Shown here: positions 5,448 to 13,578 of the stretch, one piece after another | Layout of the letters: each line of letters starts with the position of its first letter | Position numbering within the stretch: position 1 is the stretch's first letter | Origin: Acidimicrobiia bacterium | GTDB taxonomy: Bacteria > Actinomycetota > Acidimicrobiia > Spongiisociales > UBA5794 | Length of the DNA stretch: 16,018 nt | Direction of reading: 5' to 3' | NCBI GenBank assembly: GCA_029934555.1 | Contig: JAOZMA010000015.1 | Location: 1-16,018 of the forward strand | Program-made: the position numbers and the translations under genes | Notes under the pieces: model-generated | What the model was told of the DNA's origin: nothing | The model's input: the letters and a program-made list of their open reading frames with translations, nothing else | The model's database searches: none

Positions 5448-6553
5448 TCTCGGAGCGCCGATCCCAACGCCTCGATGACGCTCATCGGGGTTGTTGCGTG
5501 TGGTGACACCCGGATCCAGCCGCTCCGCTCCGACACGACGAACCCCGCTTCGGCCAGGGACTCAACCACTTCGGTTGCCGGGAGGCCTGGAAGTCGGAAC
5601 GTGACGATTCCTGCTCGTTCGGCGTCCGACCTCCACGGGGCGATCACATCGGCGCCGAGCGATCGAACCAGATCGAGCACCGCGCCTGACCGTTCGAGCA
5701 CGGCGGTCTCGATCTCGGCGATGCCACCTGTGTCGACGATCGCCAAAGCAGCCGCAGCGGCGACGGCTCCGAGCAGGTTCGGCGAACCCTCCAGGAACCG
5801 GTCGGCCGTCGCCAACGCCGGATGAGGAGGAGGAACCTCGAACGCATAGAGGTCCTCGACGCTCCACCATCCCGTCAAGGTGGGTGCGAGTCGATCGATG
5901 GCCCGGGGTGAAACGGCCATGACGCCGGCAGAGAAACCGGCGCGGAGCCACTTCTGTCCGCCCGCGACGAAGACGTCGGCGCTCCCGAGCTCGGCGCCAA
6001 CCGCACCGAGCCCCTGGATCCCGTCGACGAGCACGAGGGCATCACCCGCAACGTCTACGATCGCGTCGATATCGGCCCTGAAGCCGGTCATGTAGTCCAC
6101 GAGGCTCACGGCAACGAGACGGGTCTCGTCGTCGATCGCGCCGGAGAGGGCGTCGGGATCGACCCGACCGTCGGTGATCTCAACAGCCCGGACTTCTGGA
6201 CCGCCGACCGACTCTGCTCGCAGCCACGGATACCGGTTCGCCGGGAACTCGTCGGCGGGGACGACGACGTTTCCGCCCGATCCGACGAGGCCAAAGGCGA
6301 TCTGCATGATCCCCGCACTCGTCGAAGGCACCGACGTCGCAAACCCATCCTCGACGCCGAGAGCGTCTGCGATCTCGGCACGTGCTCGTTGATATGCAGG
6401 GCCGATGATCCGGGTAGCCGCCTGATCCCCCAACGCCACCTCGTCGAGGAGGCCACCGGCGACGGCTCTCGCCGACCGGGACGGAGGCCCGACCGACGCG
6501 AAGTTGAGATAGCCGTCTTGCTCGTCGAATTCCGCCAGATAGCTCCGGTTCAT
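5429..6553 (-). CDS. Class V aminotransferase-fold PLP-dependent enzyme
   Basis: This 374-residue fold-type I PLP enzyme is of the class V group that includes cysteine desulfurases, kynureninase and isopenicillin-N epimerase. Lys201 in GGQKWLRAG is the expected Schiff-base lysine. Asp177 and Gln180 in LVDGIQGLGAV contact the cofactor, and the C-terminal RVSPHATTP motif (348-356) is typical. The chain contains no cysteine at all, so it cannot be a SufS/NifS-type desulfurase despite sufB nearby. The reaction is unknown. ATG 6553 is chosen because it makes an ATGA overlap with the preceding ABC gene and has an AGAGAGGG SD about 5 nt upstream; an ATG at 6571 is also in frame. It is the last gene of the four-gene unit and overlaps the methyltransferase tail to tail. 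Confidence 0.87.
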   Translation of the reverse strand: MNRSYLAEFDEQDGYLNFASVGPPSRSARAVAGGLLDEVALGDQAATRIIGPAYQRARAEIADALGVEDGFATSVPSTSAGIMQIAFGLVGSGGNVVVPADEFPANRYPWLRAESVGGPEVRAVEITDGRVDPDALSGAIDDETRLVAVSLVDYMTGFRADIDAIVDVAGDALVLVDGIQGLGAVGAELGSADVFVAGGQKWLRAGFSAGVMAVSPRAIDRLAPTLTGWWSVEDLYAFEVPPPHPALATADRFLEGSPNLLGAVAAAAALAIVDTGGIAEIETAVLERSGAVLDLVRSLGADVIAPWRSDAERAGIVTFRLPGLPATEVVESLAEAGFVVSERSGWIRVSPHATTPMSVIEALGSALRDQVRNA

Positions 6554-8325
6554 GACATCCCTCTCTCCCATACATCGACGAGGCGCCCGAACTCCGGACT
6601 CGACTCGACGAGATCTCTGTGGTGGCCATCGGCGATGATCCGACCGTCATCGATCATGATCACACGATCCGCTCGCTCGGCCGAACGGAGGCGGTGTGCG
6701 ATCACGATGGAGGTCCGGCCGGCAAGCAGCACACGGAGCGCCCCTTCGACTTCCAACTCCGTCTCGGGGTCGAGGTTCGACGTCGCCTCATCGAGAACGA
6801 TAACCGCAGGATCATCGAGGAACGCCCTGCCGAGCGCTACCAACTGCCTCTCCCCTGCGGAGAACCGGCTCCCACGCTCACGGACCTCGGTGTCGAGCTC
6901 CTCGGGCAGATTGTGAACCCAATCGTCGATCCCCATCGCACGCAGCACGTTCCACACGTCGTCGTCTGTTGCATCCGGTGCGCCGTAGGTCAGGTTGTCT
7001 CTCAACGTCCCGTTGAACAGGAACCCATCCTGAGGGATGAGAGCGATCGCATCCGTGCGAGAGTCCATCGTGAGGTCGCGCAGGTTCACTCCATCGATCT
7101 CGACGTCTCCTTGTTGCGGGTCGTAGAAACGGAGGACCAGCTTCGCGATCGTGGATTTCCCTGCGCCGGTCTCGCCGACGACGGCCAGACGCTGCCCGGC
7201 AGGGATGTCAAGATCGATCTGCTGGAGAATCTCCGTCCCATCCTCGTACCCGAACGTGACGTCACGAAGCTTGAGAGCCCCAGCCACAGGACTCTCGAGA
7301 TCGTATGCGCCGGGGCGCTCGACGATGTCGGCTTTGACGTCGAGGAGGCCGAACAGCTTCGCGAGGGCAGCGACCGCCGCCTGGAGCAGGTTGTAGACGT
7401 TCGCCAGGTTCACGATCGGTTGGAAGAACCAGTCCAGGTAGAGCAGGAACACAACGAGTGTTCCGAACGTCATGGAACCGTTGATGGTCCGGACTCCTCC
7501 GATCGCCAGGACAGCCCCGAGCGCAACCACTCGGAGGAACCCCACGGTCGGGAAATACCAGGAGATGGCCGTGGCCGCCTTCATGTTCGCCCGGTAGTGG
7601 TCCTCGTTGACCCTGCCGAACGTCGTCGCCTGGGCCTGTTCCTGGTTGAACGCTTGAACGACCCGGACGCCTGCGATGCCCTCTTGCAACCCGGCGAGAA
7701 CCCGACCGATGCGTTCCCGCACCTGTCCGTATGCCTTCGCTGCCTGTCGTTGGAACACAACCGACACACCGATCAGTACGCCGATGACAACGAACGTAGC
7801 GACAGCCATCTGCCAGTCGACGAGCACCATGGCTACGGCGACACCGATGACCGTCAGACTGTTGGTCAGAGCCATCACCGCTCCGTCGCCTGCGAACTCC
7901 TGCAGCGCCTCGATGTCCGACGTCATGCGACTGACCAACACGCCACTCTTCGAACGGGAGAAGAACGCCGTATCGGATCGGATGAGATGTCCGAAGACCA
8001 CGCCTCGCAGCTTCACGAGGTACTGCTCCCCCACCCAGGCGATGCCGTACCGGGAGATCACCACGAACACGTACTGCACAACGAGGAGAACGAGGAACAC
8101 GACGGCAGCACGCGATACCGCGATCTTGTCACCCTCGGCGATGCCACGGTCGATCCCCGCTCGCACGGTCAACGGCCCGGCGAGCCTGGCTACCGTGCCG
8201 AACACGGCAGCGATCAGGGCACCGGTCGCAGGGAGCCACAGGTTGCGGCCGAGCTTCGCAGCTCGCACGAGCAGCCCGCGCCGATCATCGACCTCGTAGT
8301 CGCCGGCGTGAGACATGTATCTCAT
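6550..8325 (-). CDS. ABC exporter half-transporter with consensus catalytic site residues
   Basis: This 591-residue type IV (exporter-fold) ABC protein has a six-helix membrane domain (about 30-325) fused to a nucleotide-binding domain. Walker A is GETGAGKS (384-391), the Q-loop is Gln432, Walker B ends in Asp512 with catalytic Glu513, and the switch His is 544. The signature motif is FSAGE (488-492) rather than LSGGQ. The preceding gene encodes a partner with the complementary defect, so a heterodimer with one active and one degenerate ATP site is predicted. The substrate is unknown; such pairs are usually annotated as multidrug or lipid exporters. The ATG overlaps the partner's TGA (ATGA) and has an AGGGGG SD 6 nt upstream. 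It overlaps the PLP-enzyme gene by 4 nt. Confidence 0.95.
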   Translation of the reverse strand: MRYMSHAGDYEVDDRRGLLVRAAKLGRNLWLPATGALIAAVFGTVARLAGPLTVRAGIDRGIAEGDKIAVSRAAVVFLVLLVVQYVFVVISRYGIAWVGEQYLVKLRGVVFGHLIRSDTAFFSRSKSGVLVSRMTSDIEALQEFAGDGAVMALTNSLTVIGVAVAMVLVDWQMAVATFVVIGVLIGVSVVFQRQAAKAYGQVRERIGRVLAGLQEGIAGVRVVQAFNQEQAQATTFGRVNEDHYRANMKAATAISWYFPTVGFLRVVALGAVLAIGGVRTINGSMTFGTLVVFLLYLDWFFQPIVNLANVYNLLQAAVAALAKLFGLLDVKADIVERPGAYDLESPVAGALKLRDVTFGYEDGTEILQQIDLDIPAGQRLAVVGETGAGKSTIAKLVLRFYDPQQGDVEIDGVNLRDLTMDSRTDAIALIPQDGFLFNGTLRDNLTYGAPDATDDDVWNVLRAMGIDDWVHNLPEELDTEVRERGSRFSAGERQLVALGRAFLDDPAVIVLDEATSNLDPETELEVEGALRVLLAGRTSIVIAHRLRSAERADRVIMIDDGRIIADGHHRDLVESSPEFGRLVDVWERGMS

Positions 8326-10088
8326 CGAGCGCCCCCTGCCGCCGGCTCCTCGTCGCGGGCGAGGACTTCTCCGTATCTCGGGATCCTCTCGATGAGTTCG
8401 TCGTGAGTGCCAACGGCAACGACCGCCCCATCCTCCAGGAACACCACGAGGTCGGCAAGGGCAAGGGTGGAAGTCCGATGAGCGATGATCAGCGTCGTCC
8501 GCCCCTTCATAACGTGACGGAGGGCGTCCTGGATCTCCGCCTCCACGATTGCATCGACCGAAGAGGTCGCATCGTCGAGGATGAGGATCCGTGGGTCACG
8601 GAGGACACTTCGGGCGAGGGCGATCCGTTGGCGTTGCCCGCCCGACAGCGTGTGGCCACGTTCGCCGATCACCGTGTCATATCCGTCGGACATCGAGCAG
8701 ACGAAGTCGTGGGCCTGGGCGAGGCGAGCCGCAGATCGCACGGTCCGGTCGTCGGCATCGGGATCACCGACACGGATGTTCTCGGCGATCGACGCCGAGA
8801 AGAGAAACGTCTCCTGAAACACGATTGAGACCTCGGATCGCAGATCACCCAGATCGAGATCCCGAACATCGACGCCATCGATCGTGACAGACCCCTCGTC
8901 AACGTCGTAGAACCGGGGTACGAGGTTGGCGACCGTGGTCTTCCCCGATCCGGTCGATCCAACGAGAGCCACAGCGGCACCGCCGGGGATGACCAGATCC
9001 ATTCCGCTGAGCACCGTCTCACCGTCGCCGTAGGCGAATCGGACATCGGAGAAGCGGATCTCCCCTGGGCCGTTCGGCAATTCGACCGGCATCACGGGAT
9101 CCTCGATCACCGGAGCCGTCACCAGGAGCTCTTCGATTCTGGATGCGGAAGCAGCCGCCCTCGGCAGGTTCGCGAAGAACCAACCCGTGATCATGAGCGG
9201 GAGAACAAGAACCGCGAGATACTGGGTGAACGCCACGAATTCGCCGGGCGTCAGGGCTCCGTCGATGACCCGGAACCCGCCGACCCACAGAACCGCGACG
9301 GTCCCGAATGACGGGATCAGTTCGAAGAGCGGCCCGTACCTCGACCGGTACCGCGCGATCTGGATCGTGTCGTCGTAGATCGCAACCGCTGCTCGCTGTA
9401 GGCGCTGCTCTTCTCGACGCTCCTGACCGTACGCCTTGACGACCTCGATCCCGGCAACCGTCTCCTCGACGACTTCCGCCAGATCGGCGAGTTTCTGTTG
9501 CACGCTGAACGAGAGACCGATGATGCGATTCGCCAACCTGTTGGCAGTGAGAACCAGTGCAGGCACGGTCAACGAGGCCACGAGGCCCAGCACGGGGTCG
9601 ATCATGATGAGCACGATGACCACGACGACGAACATCGCGATGTTGGCGATCACGATCGGCAGCATCATGAGGATCAACCGGATCTGGGAAAGATCTGATG
9701 ATGCGCGCGACATCAACTGTCCGGTCGGTGTGATGTCGTGGAACGAGAATGCAAGACGCTGGATGTGAGCGAACATCCGGCTTCTCAGATCGGCCTCGGC
9801 ACGATATGAGAGCCGGAACCCGAAATAGCGCCGGAGCCCCATCCCGACTGCCTGGATCATTCCCACTACCGCCAGAACCGCAACGAGAGGGACCAGGAGA
9901 TCTCGACGATCATCGAGGATCGCGCTGTCAACGATCACCTTGACGACGTACGGGATGGCGACAACCGATGCCATCCAGACGAGCGCACCGAACATCGCGA
10001 CCGCCCCGTCCTTCGGGTACGATCGAGCCGTCTTGGCGAGGAGACCGATCCCTGCTCTGAAGTCGACGCCCGACCGCTCCGCGCTCAC
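8322..10088 (-). CDS. ABC exporter half-transporter with degenerate Walker B
   Basis: This 588-residue ABC half-transporter has a membrane domain (about 25-310) followed by the nucleotide-binding domain. Walker A is GSTGSGKT (377-384), the Q-loop is Gln425, the canonical signature is LSGGQ (481-485), and the switch His is 537. In Walker B (ILILDDATSS, 501-510) the catalytic Glu is replaced by Asp506. This substitution marks the degenerate site of heterodimeric exporters such as TM287/288 and TmrAB. The frame is open far upstream inside the YihY gene, but GTG 10088 is the sensible start: it overlaps the YihY stop as GTGA and begins just before the amphipathic N-terminus. It ends with an ATGA overlap into its partner. 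Confidence 0.95.
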   Translation of the reverse strand: MSAERSGVDFRAGIGLLAKTARSYPKDGAVAMFGALVWMASVVAIPYVVKVIVDSAILDDRRDLLVPLVAVLAVVGMIQAVGMGLRRYFGFRLSYRAEADLRSRMFAHIQRLAFSFHDITPTGQLMSRASSDLSQIRLILMMLPIVIANIAMFVVVVIVLIMIDPVLGLVASLTVPALVLTANRLANRIIGLSFSVQQKLADLAEVVEETVAGIEVVKAYGQERREEQRLQRAAVAIYDDTIQIARYRSRYGPLFELIPSFGTVAVLWVGGFRVIDGALTPGEFVAFTQYLAVLVLPLMITGWFFANLPRAAASASRIEELLVTAPVIEDPVMPVELPNGPGEIRFSDVRFAYGDGETVLSGMDLVIPGGAAVALVGSTGSGKTTVANLVPRFYDVDEGSVTIDGVDVRDLDLGDLRSEVSIVFQETFLFSASIAENIRVGDPDADDRTVRSAARLAQAHDFVCSMSDGYDTVIGERGHTLSGGQRQRIALARSVLRDPRILILDDATSSVDAIVEAEIQDALRHVMKGRTTLIIAHRTSTLALADLVVFLEDGAVVAVGTHDELIERIPRYGEVLARDEEPAAGGAR

Positions 10089-10915
10089 TCTCCCGTGCCT
10101 CGGGCTACGGCTTCGACGGCGGCAACGACTGCCGGAGATATGATCACGACAAGTCCGATGACGTAGGCCCAGACCAGTATGACGCCGACGGACCCCACCG
10201 CAGCGACCGTGCCGCCGCTGAGTTCCGGGAGAATCGCGGCGGCTCCCAGAGTGGTGATGGTCAGAACCGTGGTCGCAACCAGGGCAGAGGTAAACGGGCG
10301 CCGGATCTGGTCCGGTGTGCCCCATTCGTAGATGGCATAGAGCACCACCATGACCCAACCGAACATGACCGCTCCGGTAATCCACGTCACCGACCCGACA
10401 GGGAGACCGAAGTGCTTGAGCGCCTCGGCGAGCCAGCCTCCGAAGATCACGATCACATACCCGACGACCAGGGCGATCCCTGCACCGAACGTGAAGAGGA
10501 TCCCCAGTCCGCGCGTCTTCCAATACGGACGGTGTTCTTCTGCATGCTGCATGAGCCGGAGGGCTTTCTGCACGGCGTAGATCGCGCGCGATCCGGACCA
10601 CAACGCCACCAGGAGCGAGACGATGAGCACGGTTGTCCCGAGGTCGCCTACGGAATCATGGGCCTCGGTGACGATGTCGATGATGAACTCGCCCACCTCT
10701 TTGGGGAATCCGTTTGCGATCATCTTCTCGAGTTCGGTTGTGGTATCGAGATCGGCACCGAACACGGAGAGAGCGGCGACCGTCGCAAACGCCAGCGGAA
10801 CCAGTGCGAAGAACGCGTTGTATGCGATCGCCGCAGACATCAAGAACGGATCGGCATCCATGACGCGCTCATACGCTGTGCGGATCGGTTCGAGACGAGG
10901 GGGCAGCGAACGCAT
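10085..10915 (-). CDS. YihY/BrkB family inner membrane protein
   Basis: This 276-residue polytopic membrane protein of the YihY/virulence factor BrkB family has six predicted helices. The family signature is visible as SAAIAYNAFFALVPLAFATVA (27-47), and WSGSRAIYAVQKALR is typical of the second conserved block. Helices continue to VVIISPAVVAAVEAVA near the C-terminus. The molecular role of the family is unsettled; transport or envelope functions have been proposed. The ATG at 10915 is chosen because it gives the normal family N-terminus and has a TATCCT box 6 nt upstream. Longer readings run into the divergent lipoprotein gene and have a low-complexity composition. It is the first gene of a four-gene unit and overlaps the first ABC gene by 4 nt. 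Confidence 0.93.
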   Translation of the reverse strand: MRSLPPRLEPIRTAYERVMDADPFLMSAAIAYNAFFALVPLAFATVAALSVFGADLDTTTELEKMIANGFPKEVGEFIIDIVTEAHDSVGDLGTTVLIVSLLVALWSGSRAIYAVQKALRLMQHAEEHRPYWKTRGLGILFTFGAGIALVVGYVIVIFGGWLAEALKHFGLPVGSVTWITGAVMFGWVMVVLYAIYEWGTPDQIRRPFTSALVATTVLTITTLGAAAILPELSGGTVAAVGSVGVILVWAYVIGLVVIISPAVVAAVEAVARGTGE

Positions 10916-10921
10916 GATTCG

Positions 10922-10927
10922 AGGATA
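10922..10927 (-). promoter_or_regulatory. Candidate leaderless -10 box of the YihY/ABC operon
   Basis: TATCCT on the minus strand lies 6 nt before ATG 10915, in the 64-bp divergent gap. No SD site was seen. Transcription from here would start at about the ATG. Confidence 0.45.
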
Positions 10928-10965
10928 CGGCTTCCACGGTGCCGAGCAGAAAACGTCCCGGTTCC

Positions 10966-10971
10966 TACACT
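10966..10971 (+). promoter_or_regulatory. Candidate leaderless -10 box of the PQQ lipoprotein gene
   Basis: TACACT lies 8 nt before ATG 10980, with no SD site between. The two divergent genes each have a box of the same form within 64 bp. Confidence 0.45.
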
Positions 10972-10979
10972 CCTCGCCA

Positions 10980-12560
10980 ATGCTCCGCACGATTCTTCTC
11001 GTAGTCGCTCTCAGCCTTGTCGCCGCCGCGTGCGTCGCAGGCGCCGACGTGACCCCCGTCGACCCGGATGCTTCAGCGACGACCTTCGCACCGGTCTCGA
11101 CGCTTCCCGGAACCGAGACGACGCAACCGGGCGATCCGGCGACCACCACTGTTCCACCGACCACAACAACGACGATCCCCGTGCGACCTCCCGGCGTCGT
11201 GCCTGCAGAGAGCGTCGGCGAACCATGGGGCGAGGTAACGGGTCTGACGATGTTCCGTGGCAATCCGACCCGGACCTACTTCGGTTCCGGCCCCGTTTCG
11301 ACGACAGAACCCGGGGCTTCCTGGCGCTTCCCTGAGGACCCGATGTGCGGCCAGTCCCCCATCGGCAAGGACCCGAAGGTCTGGTGTGGAAGCGGGTGGA
11401 CGGGCCAACCCGTCGTGTGGGAGCGCCCGGACGGGATCACCGAGGTGATCTTCGGCGCCTATGACAAGCAGATCCACTTCCTCAACGCCGCCACCGGGGA
11501 GCGGACACGCCCCGATTTCGACATGGGCGACATCATCAAGGGCTCCGTGACCCTCGATCCGGATGGCTTCCCCCTTCTCTATACGGGATCTCGCGATCCG
11601 CGATTCCGCATCATCGCTCTCGATGCCGACGAGCCATACGAAGTGTGGTCGCTGCACGCCAAGTCTGTCGAGGGGGTCTGGAACGACGACTGGGACTCGA
11701 ACCCGGTGATCGTCGACGACATGATGTACGAGGGCGGAGAGAACTCGTGGTGGTTCGCCGTGAAACTCAACCGCGGATACGACGTCGACGGGAAGGTGGT
11801 CGTCGATCCGCAGGTCGTGTATCAGATCCCCGCATGGACCGATGAACTCACGGAGATCTTCGGACGCCAGCACTCGGTCGAGAACTCGACGGCCGTATTC
11901 GAACAACGTGCCTACTTCTCCACCTCCGCGGGACGGGTCGTCGGTGTGGATGTCTCGGATATCGAGTCGGGGAATGGTGAGATCTTCTTCGATTTCTGGA
12001 ACGGCGATGACACCGACGCCACGATCAGCATCGACCACGAAGGCTTCCTCTATGTGGTCTCACACGCCGACACAGCGAAGAAGAACAACACGGCGGCGCG
12101 GCGCGTGCGCGAGGTTGGGGACCTCGCCAAACTCGATCCCGACAATCCGGATGATCCCGTCGTCTGGTCGGTCCATCTGTCGGCAGCGCGAGGCCAGGAT
12201 GCAGGCGCATGGGCGACACCGGCCCTCCATGCGGATGCCGGTGTCCTCTACGTAGCGACGGATGCGGGCGATCTCGTCGCCGTCGATACTGCAACCGGCG
12301 AGACGGTGTGGCAGGACTTCATCGGCGGCAACGCATGGTCATCGCCGGTCATCGCCGACGACACCCTCGTCGTGGGTGCCGACTGCCTCACCGATCACTC
12401 CGGTTTCCGCGCCTACGACCTCACCGATCCACGCTCTCCGGAACATCTCTGGGACGTCAAGGTCGGCACCGGTGCCTGCATCGAATCGACCCCGGCCGTG
12501 TGGAACGGTCGGATCTATGTGGGATCTCGCGACGGATTCTTCTACGCTCTCGAGAACTGA
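10980..12560 (+). CDS. Secreted lipoprotein with PQQ-type beta-propeller repeats
   Basis: This 526-residue exported protein has a hydrophobic signal peptide ending in LVAAAC (lipobox Cys18), then a Thr/Pro-rich linker (about 20-72, with TTTVPPTTTTTIP) and a beta-propeller (about 80-526). Propeller blades show as repeated W- or Y-containing motifs: HFLNAATGERT, LYVATDAGDLVAVDTATGETVW, and a C-terminal IYVGSRDGFFYALEN. Related folds include BamB and quinoprotein dehydrogenase propellers. No dehydrogenase catalytic residues could be identified, so a scaffold or binding role at the outer face of the membrane is more likely than enzymatic activity. ATG 10980 gives a complete signal peptide; longer in-frame readings run antisense through the YihY gene. 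Its TGA shares a base with the next gene's ATG (TGATG). Confidence 0.88.
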   Translation: MLRTILLVVALSLVAAACVAGADVTPVDPDASATTFAPVSTLPGTETTQPGDPATTTVPPTTTTTIPVRPPGVVPAESVGEPWGEVTGLTMFRGNPTRTYFGSGPVSTTEPGASWRFPEDPMCGQSPIGKDPKVWCGSGWTGQPVVWERPDGITEVIFGAYDKQIHFLNAATGERTRPDFDMGDIIKGSVTLDPDGFPLLYTGSRDPRFRIIALDADEPYEVWSLHAKSVEGVWNDDWDSNPVIVDDMMYEGGENSWWFAVKLNRGYDVDGKVVVDPQVVYQIPAWTDELTEIFGRQHSVENSTAVFEQRAYFSTSAGRVVGVDVSDIESGNGEIFFDFWNGDDTDATISIDHEGFLYVVSHADTAKKNNTAARRVREVGDLAKLDPDNPDDPVVWSVHLSAARGQDAGAWATPALHADAGVLYVATDAGDLVAVDTATGETVWQDFIGGNAWSSPVIADDTLVVGADCLTDHSGFRAYDLTDPRSPEHLWDVKVGTGACIESTPAVWNGRIYVGSRDGFFYALEN

Positions 12561-13531
12561 TGGCTGGTAATAGCTCGATCGAGACCGGGACTGGACGCAA
12601 GCTCTTCTCCGCGCTCGTCTTCATCTTCGGGACCGCCGCAACGCTTGGCACGGTCCTCGGGTTCTTCGGAGCGACGTGGTGGGGATTCGATCGTCTCGCA
12701 GATCTGAGGCTCCCTTTCCTCGTGATCCTGGTTGCCACCGCCGTGGTCTATGGCTTCGTCTTTCGCCGTGCGCTCTCAGCCCTGTTCCTCCTCGCCGCCG
12801 TGGCGAACGCCGTGCTCCTCGCTCCCATGTGGTTGTCGGCTCAACCGGCCGTCGCTTCGAGCGACAGCATCAGGGTCGTGAGCCTGGACACCGGCGGATC
12901 ATCCGAGAATCGCCGTGCGATCATCGACTGGATCAATCAAGAGGAAGCCGACGTCGCACTGCTCCACCGTACGAGCGGGGATTGGGCGACAACGTTGGAC
13001 GACAGCGATGCTCCGTATCGAATCGTCACAACGCCGGTCGCCTCCGAGGCAACGGGTCAACCCCTCATCCTCGTCCGCCACAACGCAACCGTCTCTCCTC
13101 TCCCACCCGCACCCGGTTCGGATCTCACCGTACGCGTCGTGAACGAGACGAGCACGCTGACGGTGATCGGGCTTTCGGTCCGAAGCCCGAGCTCGGCCTC
13201 TGTTGCGGATGATCGCATCGAGCGCTTCACCGCCCTGAACTCAGCCGTCCTGGCGATGGAAGGCCCGATCGTCATCACCGGGAACCTCGAAGCGTCGCGA
13301 TGGTCCCATGCCTTCAAGCTGCTTGCCGAGGGGTTGACCAACTCCGAGGACGGATTCGGATACGCAGCGACGTGGCCGCCGTACGACTGGCCGATCGTCG
13401 GAAGCTACACCGGCTTGCCGCTTGACCACGCCATCTACGCAGGGGCCATCACCGTTCCATACCGCAGGGTCGGACCCTCTCTCGGACCAACCCACCGCCC
13501 CTTGCTGTTCGACGTCTCGCCGTCCCAATAG
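12560..13531 (+). CDS. Membrane-anchored endonuclease/exonuclease/phosphatase-like protein, probably inactive
   Basis: This 323-residue protein has three N-terminal membrane helices (about 14-38, 50-68, 70-92) followed by an EEP-fold domain (about 103-320), the architecture of YafD-like proteins. The fold is recognisable, but catalytic positions appear replaced: the first-strand Asn is Asp110, the metal-binding Glu of the LQE motif is Arg137 (LLHR), the His of the xHxxxP loop is Ser207, GDFN reads GNLE (241-244), and the final SDH reads PTH (310-312). The LDH motif (288-290) and His312 remain. It is therefore probably a pseudoenzyme, inferred from motif comparison by eye. It starts by a one-base overlap with the PQQ lipoprotein gene, implying translational coupling and perhaps a joint role at the cell surface. 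Confidence 0.8.
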   Translation: MAGNSSIETGTGRKLFSALVFIFGTAATLGTVLGFFGATWWGFDRLADLRLPFLVILVATAVVYGFVFRRALSALFLLAAVANAVLLAPMWLSAQPAVASSDSIRVVSLDTGGSSENRRAIIDWINQEEADVALLHRTSGDWATTLDDSDAPYRIVTTPVASEATGQPLILVRHNATVSPLPPAPGSDLTVRVVNETSTLTVIGLSVRSPSSASVADDRIERFTALNSAVLAMEGPIVITGNLEASRWSHAFKLLAEGLTNSEDGFGYAATWPPYDWPIVGSYTGLPLDHAIYAGAITVPYRRVGPSLGPTHRPLLFDVSPSQ

Positions 13532-13541
13532 AAGGCACCCG

Positions 13542-13556
13542 GGGGACCAAATCCCC
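13542..13556 (+). terminator. Short hairpin between EEP-like gene and M3 peptidase
   Basis: GGGGA and TCCCC form a 5-bp stem with a 5-nt loop, and could extend by one pair with a bulge. There is no T-run. It may end the upstream transcript or serve as an operator, since it lies 10 nt before the predicted M3 -10 box. Confidence 0.3.
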
Positions 13557-13565
13557 GATGCCCGG

Positions 13566-13571
13566 TACCCT
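13566..13571 (+). promoter_or_regulatory. Candidate leaderless -10 box of M3 peptidase gene
   Basis: TACCCT lies 7 nt before ATG 13579 and inside the longer reading that would start at 13558. It supports the second ATG as the true start. Confidence 0.45.
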
Positions 13572-13578
13572 CCCGGCC

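Noticed and set aside
5429..6553. Cysteine desulfurase SufS partnering sufB
   Set aside because: The class V protein contains no cysteine, so the persulfide-forming residue is missing.
6619..8406. A 595-codon open frame on the plus strand, antisense to the second ABC half-transporter
   Set aside because: Its translation is rich in Arg, His and Asp with no domain or membrane pattern, and it is the codon-position shadow of a well-supported ABC gene in GC-rich DNA.
10089..10601. N-terminal extension of the first ABC half-transporter
   Set aside because: The added 171 residues are an out-of-frame reading of the YihY gene; the GTG at 10088 with a GTGA overlap gives a normal family N-terminus.
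10623..10979. A 119-residue N-terminal extension of the PQQ lipoprotein
   Set aside because: It runs antisense through the YihY gene and would bury the signal peptide; ATG 10980 gives a clean lipoprotein start.
10916..11263. A 116-residue N-terminal extension of the YihY protein
   Set aside because: It is antisense to the Thr/Pro-rich linker of the PQQ lipoprotein; family homology begins at ATG 10915, which has a promoter-like box 6 nt upstream.
13558..13578. ATG 13558 as the M3 peptidase start
   Set aside because: No SD site, and the TACCCT box that fits leaderless initiation at ATG 13579 would lie inside the coding region.
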